Source: CAWIJJ01 sp963836405 (GTDB taxonomy: Bacteria; Acidobacteriota; Terriglobia; Bryobacterales; Bryobacteraceae). Taken from it: 64,000 nucleotides of DNA. The notes beneath the pieces were generated by a model. The model ran no database searches and was not told the DNA's origin. It was given only the letters and a program-made list of their open reading frames with translations. Each line of letters begins with the position of its first letter. Position 1 is the first letter of the stretch. Of the stretch, positions 46,629-55,726 are shown piece by piece. The stretch spans positions 248,001 to 312,000 of the forward strand of contig CAWIJL010000005.1 in the NCBI GenBank assembly GCA_963836405.1, written 5' to 3'. The position numbers were made by a program, and so were the translations under genes.

Positions 46629-47450
46629 TTACCGCTTTCCGTAGAGCTTCAGATCCTCGGGTGTGATCTGGTCGGAGGGAACGAGCCTGTAATGTTTTTC
46701 CTCGACGAGCTTCACTTCGAGCCCGTCGAGAACGAGTTCGAAGAGGGCTATGACGTCGTCGGCCATGAACTGCGCGGAGACGGGCCTGCAGGTGAGTAGC
46801 GGATATTTCTCGTGGCACCATGTCACGTCCTGCGTGGTTTGCACGACGCTCACCTTGTCCGTTCCGCCCTTGGCTTGTACCGGCAGAACGAAATGCTCGC
46901 CGTGCCTATTCACGCCAACATACACCTCGTCGATTTCGATCTGCGTGTTACCCATTGCCCTTACGGTCGTGCGCAAATGATTTTGCAGGGAGTAGGTCGT
47001 CAGGCCGAGAAAGATGTCCATCAGCCGGTTGTACCTGACCTTGGCGAGCAGGGCTTGTTCGTCGGTGAGAGCATACGACGTGATGATTTCCGGCGTGGCA
47101 TCCGGGATCTTGATCGCCACCATATGCGGATTTGGAAGGATGTTCGCAAGCTTGGCCAGCCGGAAACGGTATACTCCCTTGCCGGCCAGCTCTATGATCC
47201 ATTCGTTGTCCGGACCCGCCGTATCCACAATCGTCTTTGGCAGCTTCATGCGGAACCGGAATGTGTATGCCAAGTCGCCGAGGTTCTTGGGCAGGAGGAT
47301 GCCACGCTCTCCTGCAATCTGAACGAATTCTTCGCGCGTGAATCGAAATTCGGTTATGCCAGGCTTGAAGTGGCGGGAGAAGACCTCCGCTGTGATGGCG
47401 ACGTAACGGTTTGGCTTCCGAAGTTCCGGCTCGTCTTTCCTCTTAGCCAT
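46629..47450 (-). CDS. Putative PD-(D/E)XK type II restriction endonuclease
   Basis: 273 residues from the ATG at 47450, which lies inside the end of the methylase gene (8-base overlap). No well-known family comes to mind. A nuclease-like core is visible near the middle: Glu172-x-Asp174-Glu175 in QIEIDEVYVG and Gln192-x-Lys194 in LPVQAKGG, the pattern E/D ... (D/E/Q)-x-K of PD-(D/E)XK enzymes with Gln at the second acidic position. The N-terminal part (FREEF, LGDLAYTFRFRMKLP) may bind DNA. Placement between a cytosine-5 methylase and Vsr strongly suggests the matching restriction enzyme. Recognition sequence unknown. Confidence 0.75.
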   Translation of the reverse strand: MAKRKDEPELRKPNRYVAITAEVFSRHFKPGITEFRFTREEFVQIAGERGILLPKNLGDLAYTFRFRMKLPKTIVDTAGPDNEWIIELAGKGVYRFRLAKLANILPNPHMVAIKIPDATPEIITSYALTDEQALLAKVRYNRLMDIFLGLTTYSLQNHLRTTVRAMGNTQIEIDEVYVGVNRHGEHFVLPVQAKGGTDKVSVVQTTQDVTWCHEKYPLLTCRPVSAQFMADDVIALFELVLDGLEVKLVEEKHYRLVPSDQITPEDLKLYGKR

Positions 47451-48756
47451 CCGCGCGGGCCTCGCGGCGCGTCCGTTTCGGAACGGTATTGGCCGGCACG
47501 CCATAGCGCGCCGCTGCCTGCGACATGCCAAAGGAGAGCAGTTCTTTGTCGCCGAGGGGGACGGGGCGGCTCTCTCTGTCCGGCAGATCGTCGCGCAAGG
47601 CTTCTCTCACTTTCGCGGCGACGGCGCGCGCGAGTAGCGGTGGGACCGAATTGCCGATTTGCCGGAATCCATGCCACTTTGTGACGTGCAGTCGGAACCA
47701 GTCCGGATACGAGTGGAGGCGCGCGGCTTCGCGCACCGTGATGCATCGCGGCGACGTCGGGTGAATCGGGCGCGGTGAGGTGAAAGCGCCATGGTCGCTT
47801 GCTGTGCCTGCACGAATCGTGTTGCAAATTCCGTCGGGGTTAAGTTTGTGGAAACGGCTAACCGGCTCCGTATCGCCCGGCTTCGTGTCCGCGAACCGCT
47901 TCTTCGATAATTCCGTGTGGGTGGTTCGCAGGCTCGATGTTAAGAGCGTAGCGTCGAAATCGCGCGGGGTGGAGTAATCCTTGGGATCTGGCTTGTGCCC
48001 TCGCAGCGGGGCCGAGTACTCGGTTGCCATTTTGAAACGCGCTCGAACCCAGTCGCGATGGAGCAGATCTTCGTAGTCGTCGGCTTCTGGCAGGTCCCGT
48101 AGAGCATCCCAAACCGTCGGCGTGTTCTCAAGAAACAGATTGGTTTGTTTCCCATCGCCGTTTTCGGTCGGCTTGTGGCTCTGTTCGGGATACGCCGGAA
48201 GCGGGTGCCCTTTGCGGGCACCCATCAGAAACAGGCGCCAACGGTCCTGCGGCACGCCGTGTTGGGCGGCATTGAGAACGCGATAGTCCTCTACAACGCT
48301 GTAGTTGTTCTTCTTGAACTCCTGAATAATTTCTTGGAGAAACCGTGCGTGCTGGCCGATGGTCAACCCCCGAACGTTCTCGAACACGAAGTACGATGCC
48401 TTGAGATCGACTACCAAACGAACAAAGTGGTGCACGAGCGAATTTCGGGGATCGTCGAGGGCTCGTTTCCCGATCATGCTGAAGCCCTGGCACGGTGCGC
48501 CGCCAAACACCACGTCCACGTCGCTGTCGCCGATCCGCGACTGTCGTCTGATGTAAGCCGCATCGATGTCCGCTACACTCTTGCAGATGGCGGCGCAATC
48601 CGGGAAATTGAACTCGTGCGTCGAGCAGTGAATGGGGTCGTACTCGACCGCTGCCGCAACGTCGAAGCCTGCCTGCTCGAAGCCGAGACTCATCCCACCA
48701 GCCCCAGCGAAAAGGTCGACGCCGATCGGTCGTCGCTTCGGTATTGTCGTTCCCAC
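47443..48756 (-). CDS. DNA C5-cytosine methyltransferase (Dcm family)
   Basis: 437 residues from a GTG at 48756 preceded by GAGGATC; the frame is open to 49008 but the extra residues look non-coding. Motifs of C5 methylases are in order: I, GVDLFAGAGGMSLG (residues 12-25); IV, GGAPCQGFS with the catalytic Cys89; VI, ENVRG; VIII, QDRWRLFLMG; X, GNSVPPLLARAVA. It methylates cytosine at C5 at an unknown site and protects against the neighbouring enzyme. Bases here look less GC-rich than in neighbouring genes, in line with lateral transfer. Confidence 0.94.
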   Translation of the reverse strand: MGTTIPKRRPIGVDLFAGAGGMSLGFEQAGFDVAAAVEYDPIHCSTHEFNFPDCAAICKSVADIDAAYIRRQSRIGDSDVDVVFGGAPCQGFSMIGKRALDDPRNSLVHHFVRLVVDLKASYFVFENVRGLTIGQHARFLQEIIQEFKKNNYSVVEDYRVLNAAQHGVPQDRWRLFLMGARKGHPLPAYPEQSHKPTENGDGKQTNLFLENTPTVWDALRDLPEADDYEDLLHRDWVRARFKMATEYSAPLRGHKPDPKDYSTPRDFDATLLTSSLRTTHTELSKKRFADTKPGDTEPVSRFHKLNPDGICNTIRAGTASDHGAFTSPRPIHPTSPRCITVREAARLHSYPDWFRLHVTKWHGFRQIGNSVPPLLARAVAAKVREALRDDLPDRESRPVPLGDKELLSFGMSQAAARYGVPANTVPKRTRREARADG

Positions 48757-49116
48757 CGGATTAGATCCTCGCGGGCATCTCACCCGCCGCTCCCTTGAAC
48801 GTCGCGCCGTCGCCGGAACATCCGTATACAAAAACGATTTTAACCCCGTTCGGGCACATCGGATGCGCCTTTCCAGAGTCGCACACAACACTCTCGGGGG
48901 AGACAACCTTTCTATCCTGCCGGAATCGAGAGATGTTTGGTTACCTAAACGCGGTAGGCCCCCGAGAGACATATCGGCCGCGATTCGATCGACTTCGCAT
49001 GGAAGCATTTCGTCGCCTCCAACCTCTTAATACACCCCCGCAATTGCCGATAAGTTTGACGGGGCCCGGGGAACGGCTGGACCGCGGAGCCTGCCCCGGC
49101 AACAGGAGAAGGCGTC
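48757..49116. other. 360-base divergent intergenic region of the R-M system and FIST gene
   Basis: Promoters for both directions must lie here. The end nearest the FIST gene has CAACAGGAGAAGGCG, a good ribosome binding site. I see no C-protein-like gene, no long inverted repeats and no tRNA. The upstream part of the methylase frame is open through most of this region, so a longer methylase N-terminus cannot be fully excluded. Confidence 0.5.
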
Positions 49117-50259
49117 ATGATCGTTGAACAACAGCAGTGGACGGCGCAAACGGGATGGACGATGCGCAGCGAGGTCCAAAGGCTTGAAGAATCCGCCCAG
49201 GTGGCATTCATCTTCGGCGCTGCCGCTCTGATCGAGCAAAGCGAAGCCTTCGACCGCTGCAAGCGAATGTACCCGAAGGCGCACCGGATGGGCTGCTCCA
49301 CGGCCGGTGAAATCATGGGAACCAACATGAGACGGGACACGGTGGCGATTACCGCCATCGCGTTCGCCAGGACTCGCATCGAGGTGGCCCGCGTCGACCT
49401 GCGCAGCGCCGAGACGAGCTTCGAGGCCGGCGCCAACCTGGTACGGGCGCTGGATCCGTCGGGTTTGCGCCACATCTTCGTAATTTCCGAGGTTCTGCAG
49501 GTGGACGCCAGCCAACTGCTGCAGGGCATCAACTCCGCGCGGCCGCAAGGGGTGACCGTTTCGGGAGGATTTTCGGCCGACGGCGACCGCCAGCAAATCA
49601 GCCACGTCTGGTGTAACGGCGATCCCGCCCAGTCGTCGGTCGCGGCTCTGGGCCTCTACGGCGACCGTCTGAGAATTGGCCTCGCCGTGACGGGATTGTG
49701 GGGCCAGTTCGGACCCGTCCGCGAAGTCACCAAGTCCCGGGGCAGCGTTCTCTACGAGTTGGACGGCCGTTCCGCCCTCGGCCTCTACAAAGAGTATCTG
49801 GGAGAACTGGCGTCCGAACTGCCCGCTGCGGCGCTGCGGTTTCCGATCGGCCTTTCGGTTCGCTACACAGGCCACAGCATCCTCCGCGGTGTGCTGTCGG
49901 TAGAAGAGGCTACCCAGTCCCTGCGATTCGCCGGAGATGTTCCGGAGGGCGCGCACGTGCGGATGATGATGGGCACCGTCGAGCGGCTCATCGACGATAC
50001 GTACGAAGCCGCTGTCCACAGCACTGCCGGACTGGGAGGCATCGCCCCGGAACTCGCCCTTCTCGTGAGTTGCAACGGCCGCCGGGTCGTTCTTAGTCAG
50101 CGCGTGGAAGAGGAACTCGAAGCGGTAGGCGAAGCGCTCGGCGATAAAACGGTGTTGGCCGGATTCTATTCGTGCGGCGAGATTGCACCGCTTGCTCCCG
50201 GAGAAGCGTCCGAACTGCACAATGAGTCGCTGGCGATCACCACGCTCGCCGAGGTCTGA
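49117..50259 (+). CDS. FIST domain sensor protein
   Basis: 380 residues, covering FIST_N (LFGAA..., VTVSGGFSADGDRQQ; QLLQGINSARPQG) and FIST_C (YKEYLG ... FPIGLSV; RVVLSQRVEEELEAV). FIST domains bind small ligands such as amino acids and often work with signal transduction proteins. The neighbour five bases downstream is a hybrid histidine kinase, so a two-gene sensory unit is likely. No signal peptide or membrane helix. Confidence 0.9.
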   Translation: MIVEQQQWTAQTGWTMRSEVQRLEESAQVAFIFGAAALIEQSEAFDRCKRMYPKAHRMGCSTAGEIMGTNMRRDTVAITAIAFARTRIEVARVDLRSAETSFEAGANLVRALDPSGLRHIFVISEVLQVDASQLLQGINSARPQGVTVSGGFSADGDRQQISHVWCNGDPAQSSVAALGLYGDRLRIGLAVTGLWGQFGPVREVTKSRGSVLYELDGRSALGLYKEYLGELASELPAAALRFPIGLSVRYTGHSILRGVLSVEEATQSLRFAGDVPEGAHVRMMMGTVERLIDDTYEAAVHSTAGLGGIAPELALLVSCNGRRVVLSQRVEEELEAVGEALGDKTVLAGFYSCGEIAPLAPGEASELHNESLAITTLAEV

Positions 50260-50264
50260 AGCGA

Positions 50265-52452
50265 ATGGTGGTACGTTTTCACCGCCTCCTCGAGCGCCAG
50301 TTGAAACGGCACGCGGGTATCGATGCGCAGATTCCCGCCGGCTGGGACGGCTTCCTCACGGCCGTCAGCAACGCTTACGATGAATTCGACGCCGGCCGGC
50401 GAATGCTGGAACGCGCGCTCGACCTCAGTTCCGGCGAACTGCTTCAGGCCAATACGGAACTGCGTGGCATCCTGCAGGCGCTTCCGGACACGCTGTTCCG
50501 GGTGGACGCCGCGGGCAAGGTCACGGATCTTCGCCAGGGCGGCGTGGCGGCCTCGCGACTCCCAGCCACATCGCCCGGAAATGGCGAACCCGCCGGTTCT
50601 CCCGCCGCGCGCTTCCACGATGCCATTCGCGCAGTCCACACCACCGGGCTATCCGCGGGGTTCGAGCATCCCGAGCCGTCTGACGCCGCGCGATTCCTGG
50701 AGACCAGGTTGGCGCCGCTCCCCGGCGAGCGGAATCATTGGAGTATCCCGGGATATCACGCTGCGCAAGCGCGCGGAAAACAACCTTCGCGCCAGCCGGG
50801 CCGAGTTGATCGAGATCAACAGCCAGCTCAAACTGGCCAACGCGCAACTGGTGGAAACTCGTTCCGCCGCCGAGGCCGCAAGCCGCGCCAAGAGCGATTT
50901 CCTGGCCAACATGAGCCACGAAATCCGCACTCCGATGAACGGTGTTATCGGCATGAGCGAGGTCCTGCTGAGCACCGAGCTGACCGTCGAGCAAAGAGAC
51001 TGCATGAACCTGGTCATCTCCTCCGCTCGCGCCCTGCTGGGGGTGATCAACGACATCCTGGATTTCTCGAAGATCGAAGCTGGCAAGCTTGCACTCGAGC
51101 GCACACCCTTTGGATTGCATGAGCTGCTGACGCAGACCTGCAGGGGGCTGGCCTTGCAAGCCGAGCAAAAGGGGATCGAGCTGTTGTGCATTACCCCCGC
51201 CTGCCTGCCTGACCGGCTGATCGGAGACCCCGTCCGGCTGCGACAGGTCTTAACCAATTTGTTGTCGAACGCTCTCAAGTTCACCCCGCAAGGCGAGATT
51301 GTGGTGTCGGTCCAAAGGGAATCCTCCGGTGGAACCGGGGTGCGGCTCCATTTTGCCGTCGCCGATACCGGTATCGGCATCTCCCGGGACCAGCAGGCAC
51401 GGATCTTCAACCGCTTTGAACAGGCCGATTGTTCCACAACGCGGAAGTACGGGGGAACGGGGCTGGGTCTGTCGATTTCGCGCCGTATCGTGGAAATGAT
51501 GGGCGGCAACATTTCGGGGGAGAGTGAGATCGGCCGGGGAAGCACATTCCGGTTTACGGCCGAATTCGAACGCGAAGACACCGCATACCCTGCCCCGGAG
51601 GCGCCTCGGTTCGACGGATGCCGGGCGCTGGTTGTGGACGATAACGCGACCGGCCGGCGCATCCTCCAGGACTTGCTCGGCAGTTGGGGCATGCGCGTGG
51701 TGTGCGTCGCCGGCGGCGAATGTGGCATCGCGGCTCTTGCGGACGCGGCTTCCCGGGGAGAAACCTTCGATTTCATCCTGGCGGACGCGGCGATGCCCGG
51801 GATGGATGGCATCGAGTTCTTCGAGCGCCTGCGCGCGAATCCGACCACCGCGATGGCGGCCCGGATCGTGATGACGCCGGTTGGCCGGGGAGTGGACCAC
51901 CGCCGTTGCGTGGGCCTGTTGCCGCACTCGCACGTTTACAAGCCGATCGATGCCCGCGAACTTGCGAATGCCATGCGCGAGGCCAACGGCAATCCGGCCG
52001 GACGGCAGATTCCCAAGCCCCCCGTGTCCGCTTCCGTGCAGTCGCGGCCGTTGCGGATTCTCGTAGCCGAGGACAATCCCGTCAATCAAAAAGTGGTCGT
52101 CGCCCTCTTGGGACAATCGGGCCACTCGGTTACGATAGCCTGTGATGGCCGGCAGGTATTGAAAAGGATGGGGCACGATTCGTTCGACATCCTCCTGATG
52201 GATGTGCAAATGCCGGAAATAGACGGCCTCGCCGCCACTCGCGCAATCCGCGACCTGGAGCGCGGCACGGGTGGGCACATACCGATCGTCGCCATGACCG
52301 CGCACGCTATGAAGGGCGACAGTGAGCGCTGTGTCGAAGCCGGCATGGACGACTATGTTTCGAAACCGGTGTCGCGAAAGGCCCTGAACGACGCGATTGC
52401 GCGCGCCTTGGTCCGTTCGGTGCCGCTCACAACCGTAGCTGCCAACCCGTAG
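50265..52452 (+). pseudogene. Hybrid histidine kinase with PAS, HisKA, HATPase and two receiver domains; frameshifted
   Basis: Restored length about 728 residues. The N-terminus (50265 to about 50730) is a helical region and PAS-like domain (LPDTLFRVDAAGKVTD). Near 50727-50734 the frame shifts by one base and resumes IIGVSRDITLRKRAE. Next come HisKA with the phospho-His in FLANMSHEIRTPMNG, HATPase (NLLSNALKFT, DTGIGI, GTGLGLSI), receiver 1 (VVDDNATG; Asp in FILADAAMPGMDG; Lys in HVYKP) and receiver 2 (VAEDNPVNQ; Asp in LLMDVQMPEIDG; YVSKP). BarA-like architecture, cytoplasmic. No HPt domain follows. It is probably regulated by the FIST protein. Confidence 0.85.
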
Positions 52453-52998
52453 TAGCTTCGTTTCGTCGTTCACAAATTTTTAAAAAATATTTTGCCCGTG
52501 TTTTCAAAGCCCTGCCGCCCCTTCCCCACTTCAGCCCTCCGAACGCCTGCTACCGTGTAACTGAGATTTCGCGCCGCGCCTCACCAGCGCCGGCCGCAAC
52601 ACGTTTTTCTGCCGGGCCCGGTAGCGTTGCATCTTCGGTGAAACTGAACTTCCCGTAGGAGCCGTAAACTCCTAACGGCCTCTACCCAGTGGGATGGGGG
52701 CCGGCGGGGAGATCTTGGGTTCGAACCCATAACTTCTGGTGGATTGCGGATAGCGCCTATTGCCGTGCCATCGGAAATCAGAGAGGCCGTCTCGAAACGG
52801 CAACGATATGCCCGCTCGAATGGGCGGGCCTAGATCATCGTAGAGACTCCTCGATTCACTGGCGGCCGGAAACGGACGGCGAACACCCGCACCCCCGGCC
52901 GCCGCAACGAAAAAACCCTCCCCTCGCGGCCGTAGTGTCTCTCGCCGCGCCCCCCTCGCCTCATCGCTCGCCTCGTCCGCCGGTTTACCCTATAGCGT
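52453..52998. other. 546-base intergenic region with three stable hairpins
   Basis: No supported gene. An AT-rich stretch (52480-52510) follows the kinase. Hairpins: CCGTAGGAG paired with CTCCTAACGG around CCGTAAA (52653-52678); the perfect 14-base palindrome TGGGTTCGAACCCA (52716-52729); GCCCGC with GCGGGC (52810-52829). One resembles a tRNA T-arm and one an anticodon arm, but spacing and pairing do not fit a tRNA. Could be a structured RNA or regulatory region of the following esterase gene. The rest is featureless GC-rich DNA. Confidence 0.45.
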
Positions 52999-54498
52999 AT
53001 GACCCACTGGCTGCGGCGCGGAAGCGCCGTCGCACTCTTATTGCTGCTCGTCTGCTGCGTCCGCGCCGATGTGACTCTCCCCTACATCCTGACCGACCAC
53101 ATGGTGGTGCAGCGCGGGCTTCCGGTGCACATCTGGGGTCGCGCCATGCCAGGCGAGGCCGTGACCGTCGAGTTCCGGGGCGAAGCGCGAAGTGCTGCCG
53201 CCGATTCGCTGGGAAGCTGGAGCGTGTATTTGCCGCCGGGCGAGGCGGGCGGCCCTTTCACCATGACCGTGCGGGGCGCGAACACAATCACGCTGACCGA
53301 TGTGCTGGCCGGCGACGTCTGGGTGGCTTCGGGCCAGTCCAACATGGAATGGCCGCTGGAATGGGCGGCGGACGCCAAGGCCGAAATCGCCCGCGCCCGG
53401 TTCCCGCGGATCCGCCTGGTCCGCGCCACCCACCGCGTTTCCGAGTACCCGATGCCCGACCTGGTGGCCGACCAGTGGCGCGAATGCACGCCCGAATCGG
53501 CGGCCGGATTTTCGGCGGTGGCTTACCACTTCGGTAGGATTCTGTTCGACCGGTATCAAGTGCCGGTAGGCCTGATCCAGACGGCGTGGGGCGGCACACC
53601 CATCGATGCCTGGACCCGCCTGGGGGCCATCGCGCAGGACCCGGCCCTGATGCCGGTTTTCGCTTCCTGGAGTTCGCTGATGGAAAAGCATGCGATCGAC
53701 CTGCTCCGCTACGACCGCGCGGCCAGGGAATGGGAGAAGCAGGTGCCGCAATGGAAGGCGCAGAAAAAGCCGCTGCCGCCGCCTCCCGAAAAGCCCGTAG
53801 GCCCCGGCGGACCGTGGACTCCGGGCGGCCTCTTCAACGCGATGGTCGAACCGATCGCGCCGCTGGCCATCCGGGGCGCGATCTGGTACCAGGGAGAAGC
53901 GAACGGGTCCAAGCGGCGCGCACCGCTCTACGGCCGGCTGTTCCAGACCATGATCGAAGACTGGCGGCGGCAGTGGGGCATCGGCGATTTTCCGTTTCTG
54001 TTCGTGCAACTCGCCAGCTACAACGCCCCGGAGAGCGACTGGCCGGAATTGCGCGAAGGGCAGCGGTCGGCGCTCGCGCTCAACAACACGGCAATGACGG
54101 TCACCATCGACATCGGCACGCCCGACAGTATTCACCCGCCGGATAAAAAGACCGTCGGCATGCGGCTGTCGCTGGCGGCGCGCGCCCTCGCATACGGGGA
54201 GAAGATCGAGTATTCCGGACCGCTGCCGCGGCAGGTGACGCGCGAGGGCGGAGGTTTCCGGATCTGGTTCGATCACGCCGCGGGGCTTACCACGCACGGC
54301 GGGCCGGTCACGGGATTCGAAATCGCGGGCCCGGACCGGAGATTCGTCCCCGCCGAAGCACGGATCGAAGGAGAAACGGTGCTGGTGCCCGCGGGCGGAG
54401 TGGAAGCGCCCGCCTTCGTCCGCTATGCCTACAAGGACAATCCGGAGGCCAGCCTGTTCAATGCAGCGGGCCTGCCCGCCACGCCGTTCGCCTGGTAG
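52999..54498 (+). CDS. Exported sialate O-acetylesterase (SGNH-like)
   Basis: 499 residues with signal peptide (VALLLLLVCCVRADV). The N-terminal domain (LTDHMVVQRGLPVHIWGRAMPGEAVTVEF) is a beta-sandwich typical for the family. The SGNH catalytic block follows: VASGQSNMEW with the nucleophile Ser near 115; YHFGRILFD; IWYQGEANG; and the Asp/His pair in GTPDSIHPPDK near 375. Removes O-acetyl groups from sialic acid or, in environmental bacteria, from other glycans. Start ATG at 52999 lies after the 546-base gap. Converges on nothing; followed by the oxidoreductase 94 bases downstream. Confidence 0.93.
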   Translation: MTHWLRRGSAVALLLLLVCCVRADVTLPYILTDHMVVQRGLPVHIWGRAMPGEAVTVEFRGEARSAAADSLGSWSVYLPPGEAGGPFTMTVRGANTITLTDVLAGDVWVASGQSNMEWPLEWAADAKAEIARARFPRIRLVRATHRVSEYPMPDLVADQWRECTPESAAGFSAVAYHFGRILFDRYQVPVGLIQTAWGGTPIDAWTRLGAIAQDPALMPVFASWSSLMEKHAIDLLRYDRAAREWEKQVPQWKAQKKPLPPPPEKPVGPGGPWTPGGLFNAMVEPIAPLAIRGAIWYQGEANGSKRRAPLYGRLFQTMIEDWRRQWGIGDFPFLFVQLASYNAPESDWPELREGQRSALALNNTAMTVTIDIGTPDSIHPPDKKTVGMRLSLAARALAYGEKIEYSGPLPRQVTREGGGFRIWFDHAAGLTTHGGPVTGFEIAGPDRRFVPAEARIEGETVLVPAGGVEAPAFVRYAYKDNPEASLFNAAGLPATPFAW

Positions 54499-54552
54499 AT
54501 CGCTCCTCCGCCCGTGCCCGAACGATAAAGTCGGCCTGGACCCCGCGCCCGA

Positions 54553-54558
54553 TATAAT
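54553..54558 (+). promoter_or_regulatory. TATAAT -10 element for the oxidoreductase gene
   Basis: A perfect TATAAT ends 35 bases before the ATG at 54593, in an AT-rich patch. No good -35 is found 16-18 bases upstream. It makes independent expression of the downstream gene plausible. Confidence 0.4.
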
Positions 54559-54592
54559 ATTTAAGACAACAGTTTCCGAATTGAGGCAGCTT

Positions 54593-55726
54593 ATGAGCGA
54601 ACAGACCCGACGCGATTTGCTGAAGACCGGCGCCGCCGCTTTCACCATCGTGGCGCCGCAAGCCGTCCGCGGCTCCCAGGCCAATTCGATGATTTCGGTA
54701 GGCTTGATCGGAGCCGGGAATCGCGGTTCCTACGATGCGAGCATCGCGCACGCCGATCCGCGCGCCCGCGTCACAGCCATATGCGACCGGTTCGAAGATC
54801 AGTTCGAGGCGGCCAAGAAGACGATCAAGGTGGACGACGTAAAGACCTACACGGATTTCGAGAAGGTCCTGTCCTCACCGGATATCGACGCCGTTTTCAT
54901 CGTGTCGCCGCCGTTCGAGCATCCGCGCATGCTGGAAGCGGCCATTCAGGCCAGGAAGCATATCTATTGCGAGAAGCCGATCGGCGTGGATGTGGACGGC
55001 GTGAAGCGCGCGCTCAAGGCCGCGAAACAGGCGGACAAAACCAAAACGATTTCCGTCGGATTTCAGCAGCGCCAGGGCCCCCCCTACCTGGAGGCCTACA
55101 AACGCGTGAAGAACGGCGACCTGGGCGAGATCACGTGCGCCCGCGCCGCCTGGATTGCGCAAAATCCGTTCACCCGTAAGCCGTATCCCGATCCGGCCAT
55201 CGAGAAGGTGCGGAACTGGTTCGCCTACAGAGAACTCTCCGGCGACATTATCGTGGAACAGGATTGTCACAACCTGGACGCGCTGCACTGGTTCCTCGGC
55301 GGGCTGCCGGTCCGCGCGGTGGGGCGCGGCAACAAGCGGGTCCGCAAAGATTTCGAGATTCTCGACAACATCAACGTGGTGTACGAGTGGCCCAACGGGC
55401 TGATGGTGAATTTCGAAGCGAACCAGTTGACGCCCCGCGGGTTCAACCGCATCGGTGAGGAGTTCACCGGTACCAAGGGCACCATCGTGGTGTCGCGCGG
55501 CGGGATGACGCACTACAACGGAATCGCCAAACCCGAGAATATTCCGGCCAAGCGCGACATCACCATCGACGCGGTGGAGGCGTTTATCGGCCGCGTCGCC
55601 GGCAGCGATCCGGAGAACGCGGTGGAACGCTCGGCGCTGAGCACTTGCATCGCGCTGCTGGGCCGGACCGCGGCCTACACTGGCAAGGAAGCGACCTGGA
55701 AGAACGACATCGGGATCTCGGTTTAG
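54593..55726 (+). CDS. Gfo/Idh/MocA family oxidoreductase with Tat-type leader
   Basis: 377 residues from the ATG at 54593. The leader TRRDLLKTGAAAFTIVAP is twin-arginine-like (R-R-D-x-L-K), so export by Tat is likely. The Rossmann domain follows (VGLIGAGNRG), with ICDR, VFIVSPPFEHPRM and the conserved EKP motif HIYCEKPIG near residue 130. The C-terminal domain has CHNLDALHWFLGGLP near 225. NAD(P)-dependent sugar or inositol oxidation is the family role. The stop overlaps the convergent receiver-like gene by four bases. Confidence 0.93.
   Translation: MSEQTRRDLLKTGAAAFTIVAPQAVRGSQANSMISVGLIGAGNRGSYDASIAHADPRARVTAICDRFEDQFEAAKKTIKVDDVKTYTDFEKVLSSPDIDAVFIVSPPFEHPRMLEAAIQARKHIYCEKPIGVDVDGVKRALKAAKQADKTKTISVGFQQRQGPPYLEAYKRVKNGDLGEITCARAAWIAQNPFTRKPYPDPAIEKVRNWFAYRELSGDIIVEQDCHNLDALHWFLGGLPVRAVGRGNKRVRKDFEILDNINVVYEWPNGLMVNFEANQLTPRGFNRIGEEFTGTKGTIVVSRGGMTHYNGIAKPENIPAKRDITIDAVEAFIGRVAGSDPENAVERSALSTCIALLGRTAAYTGKEATWKNDIGISV

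Noticed and set aside
48757..49008. Extended N-terminus of the methylase
   Set aside because: Open frame but the extra residues lack methylase similarity, and GTG at 48756 has a good ribosome site.
52640..52735. tRNA-like signals (anticodon-like loop CCGTAAA, TTCGAA loop)
   Set aside because: Position 33 is C, T-stem pairing fails and the acceptor and D arms cannot be assembled; spacing is too long.
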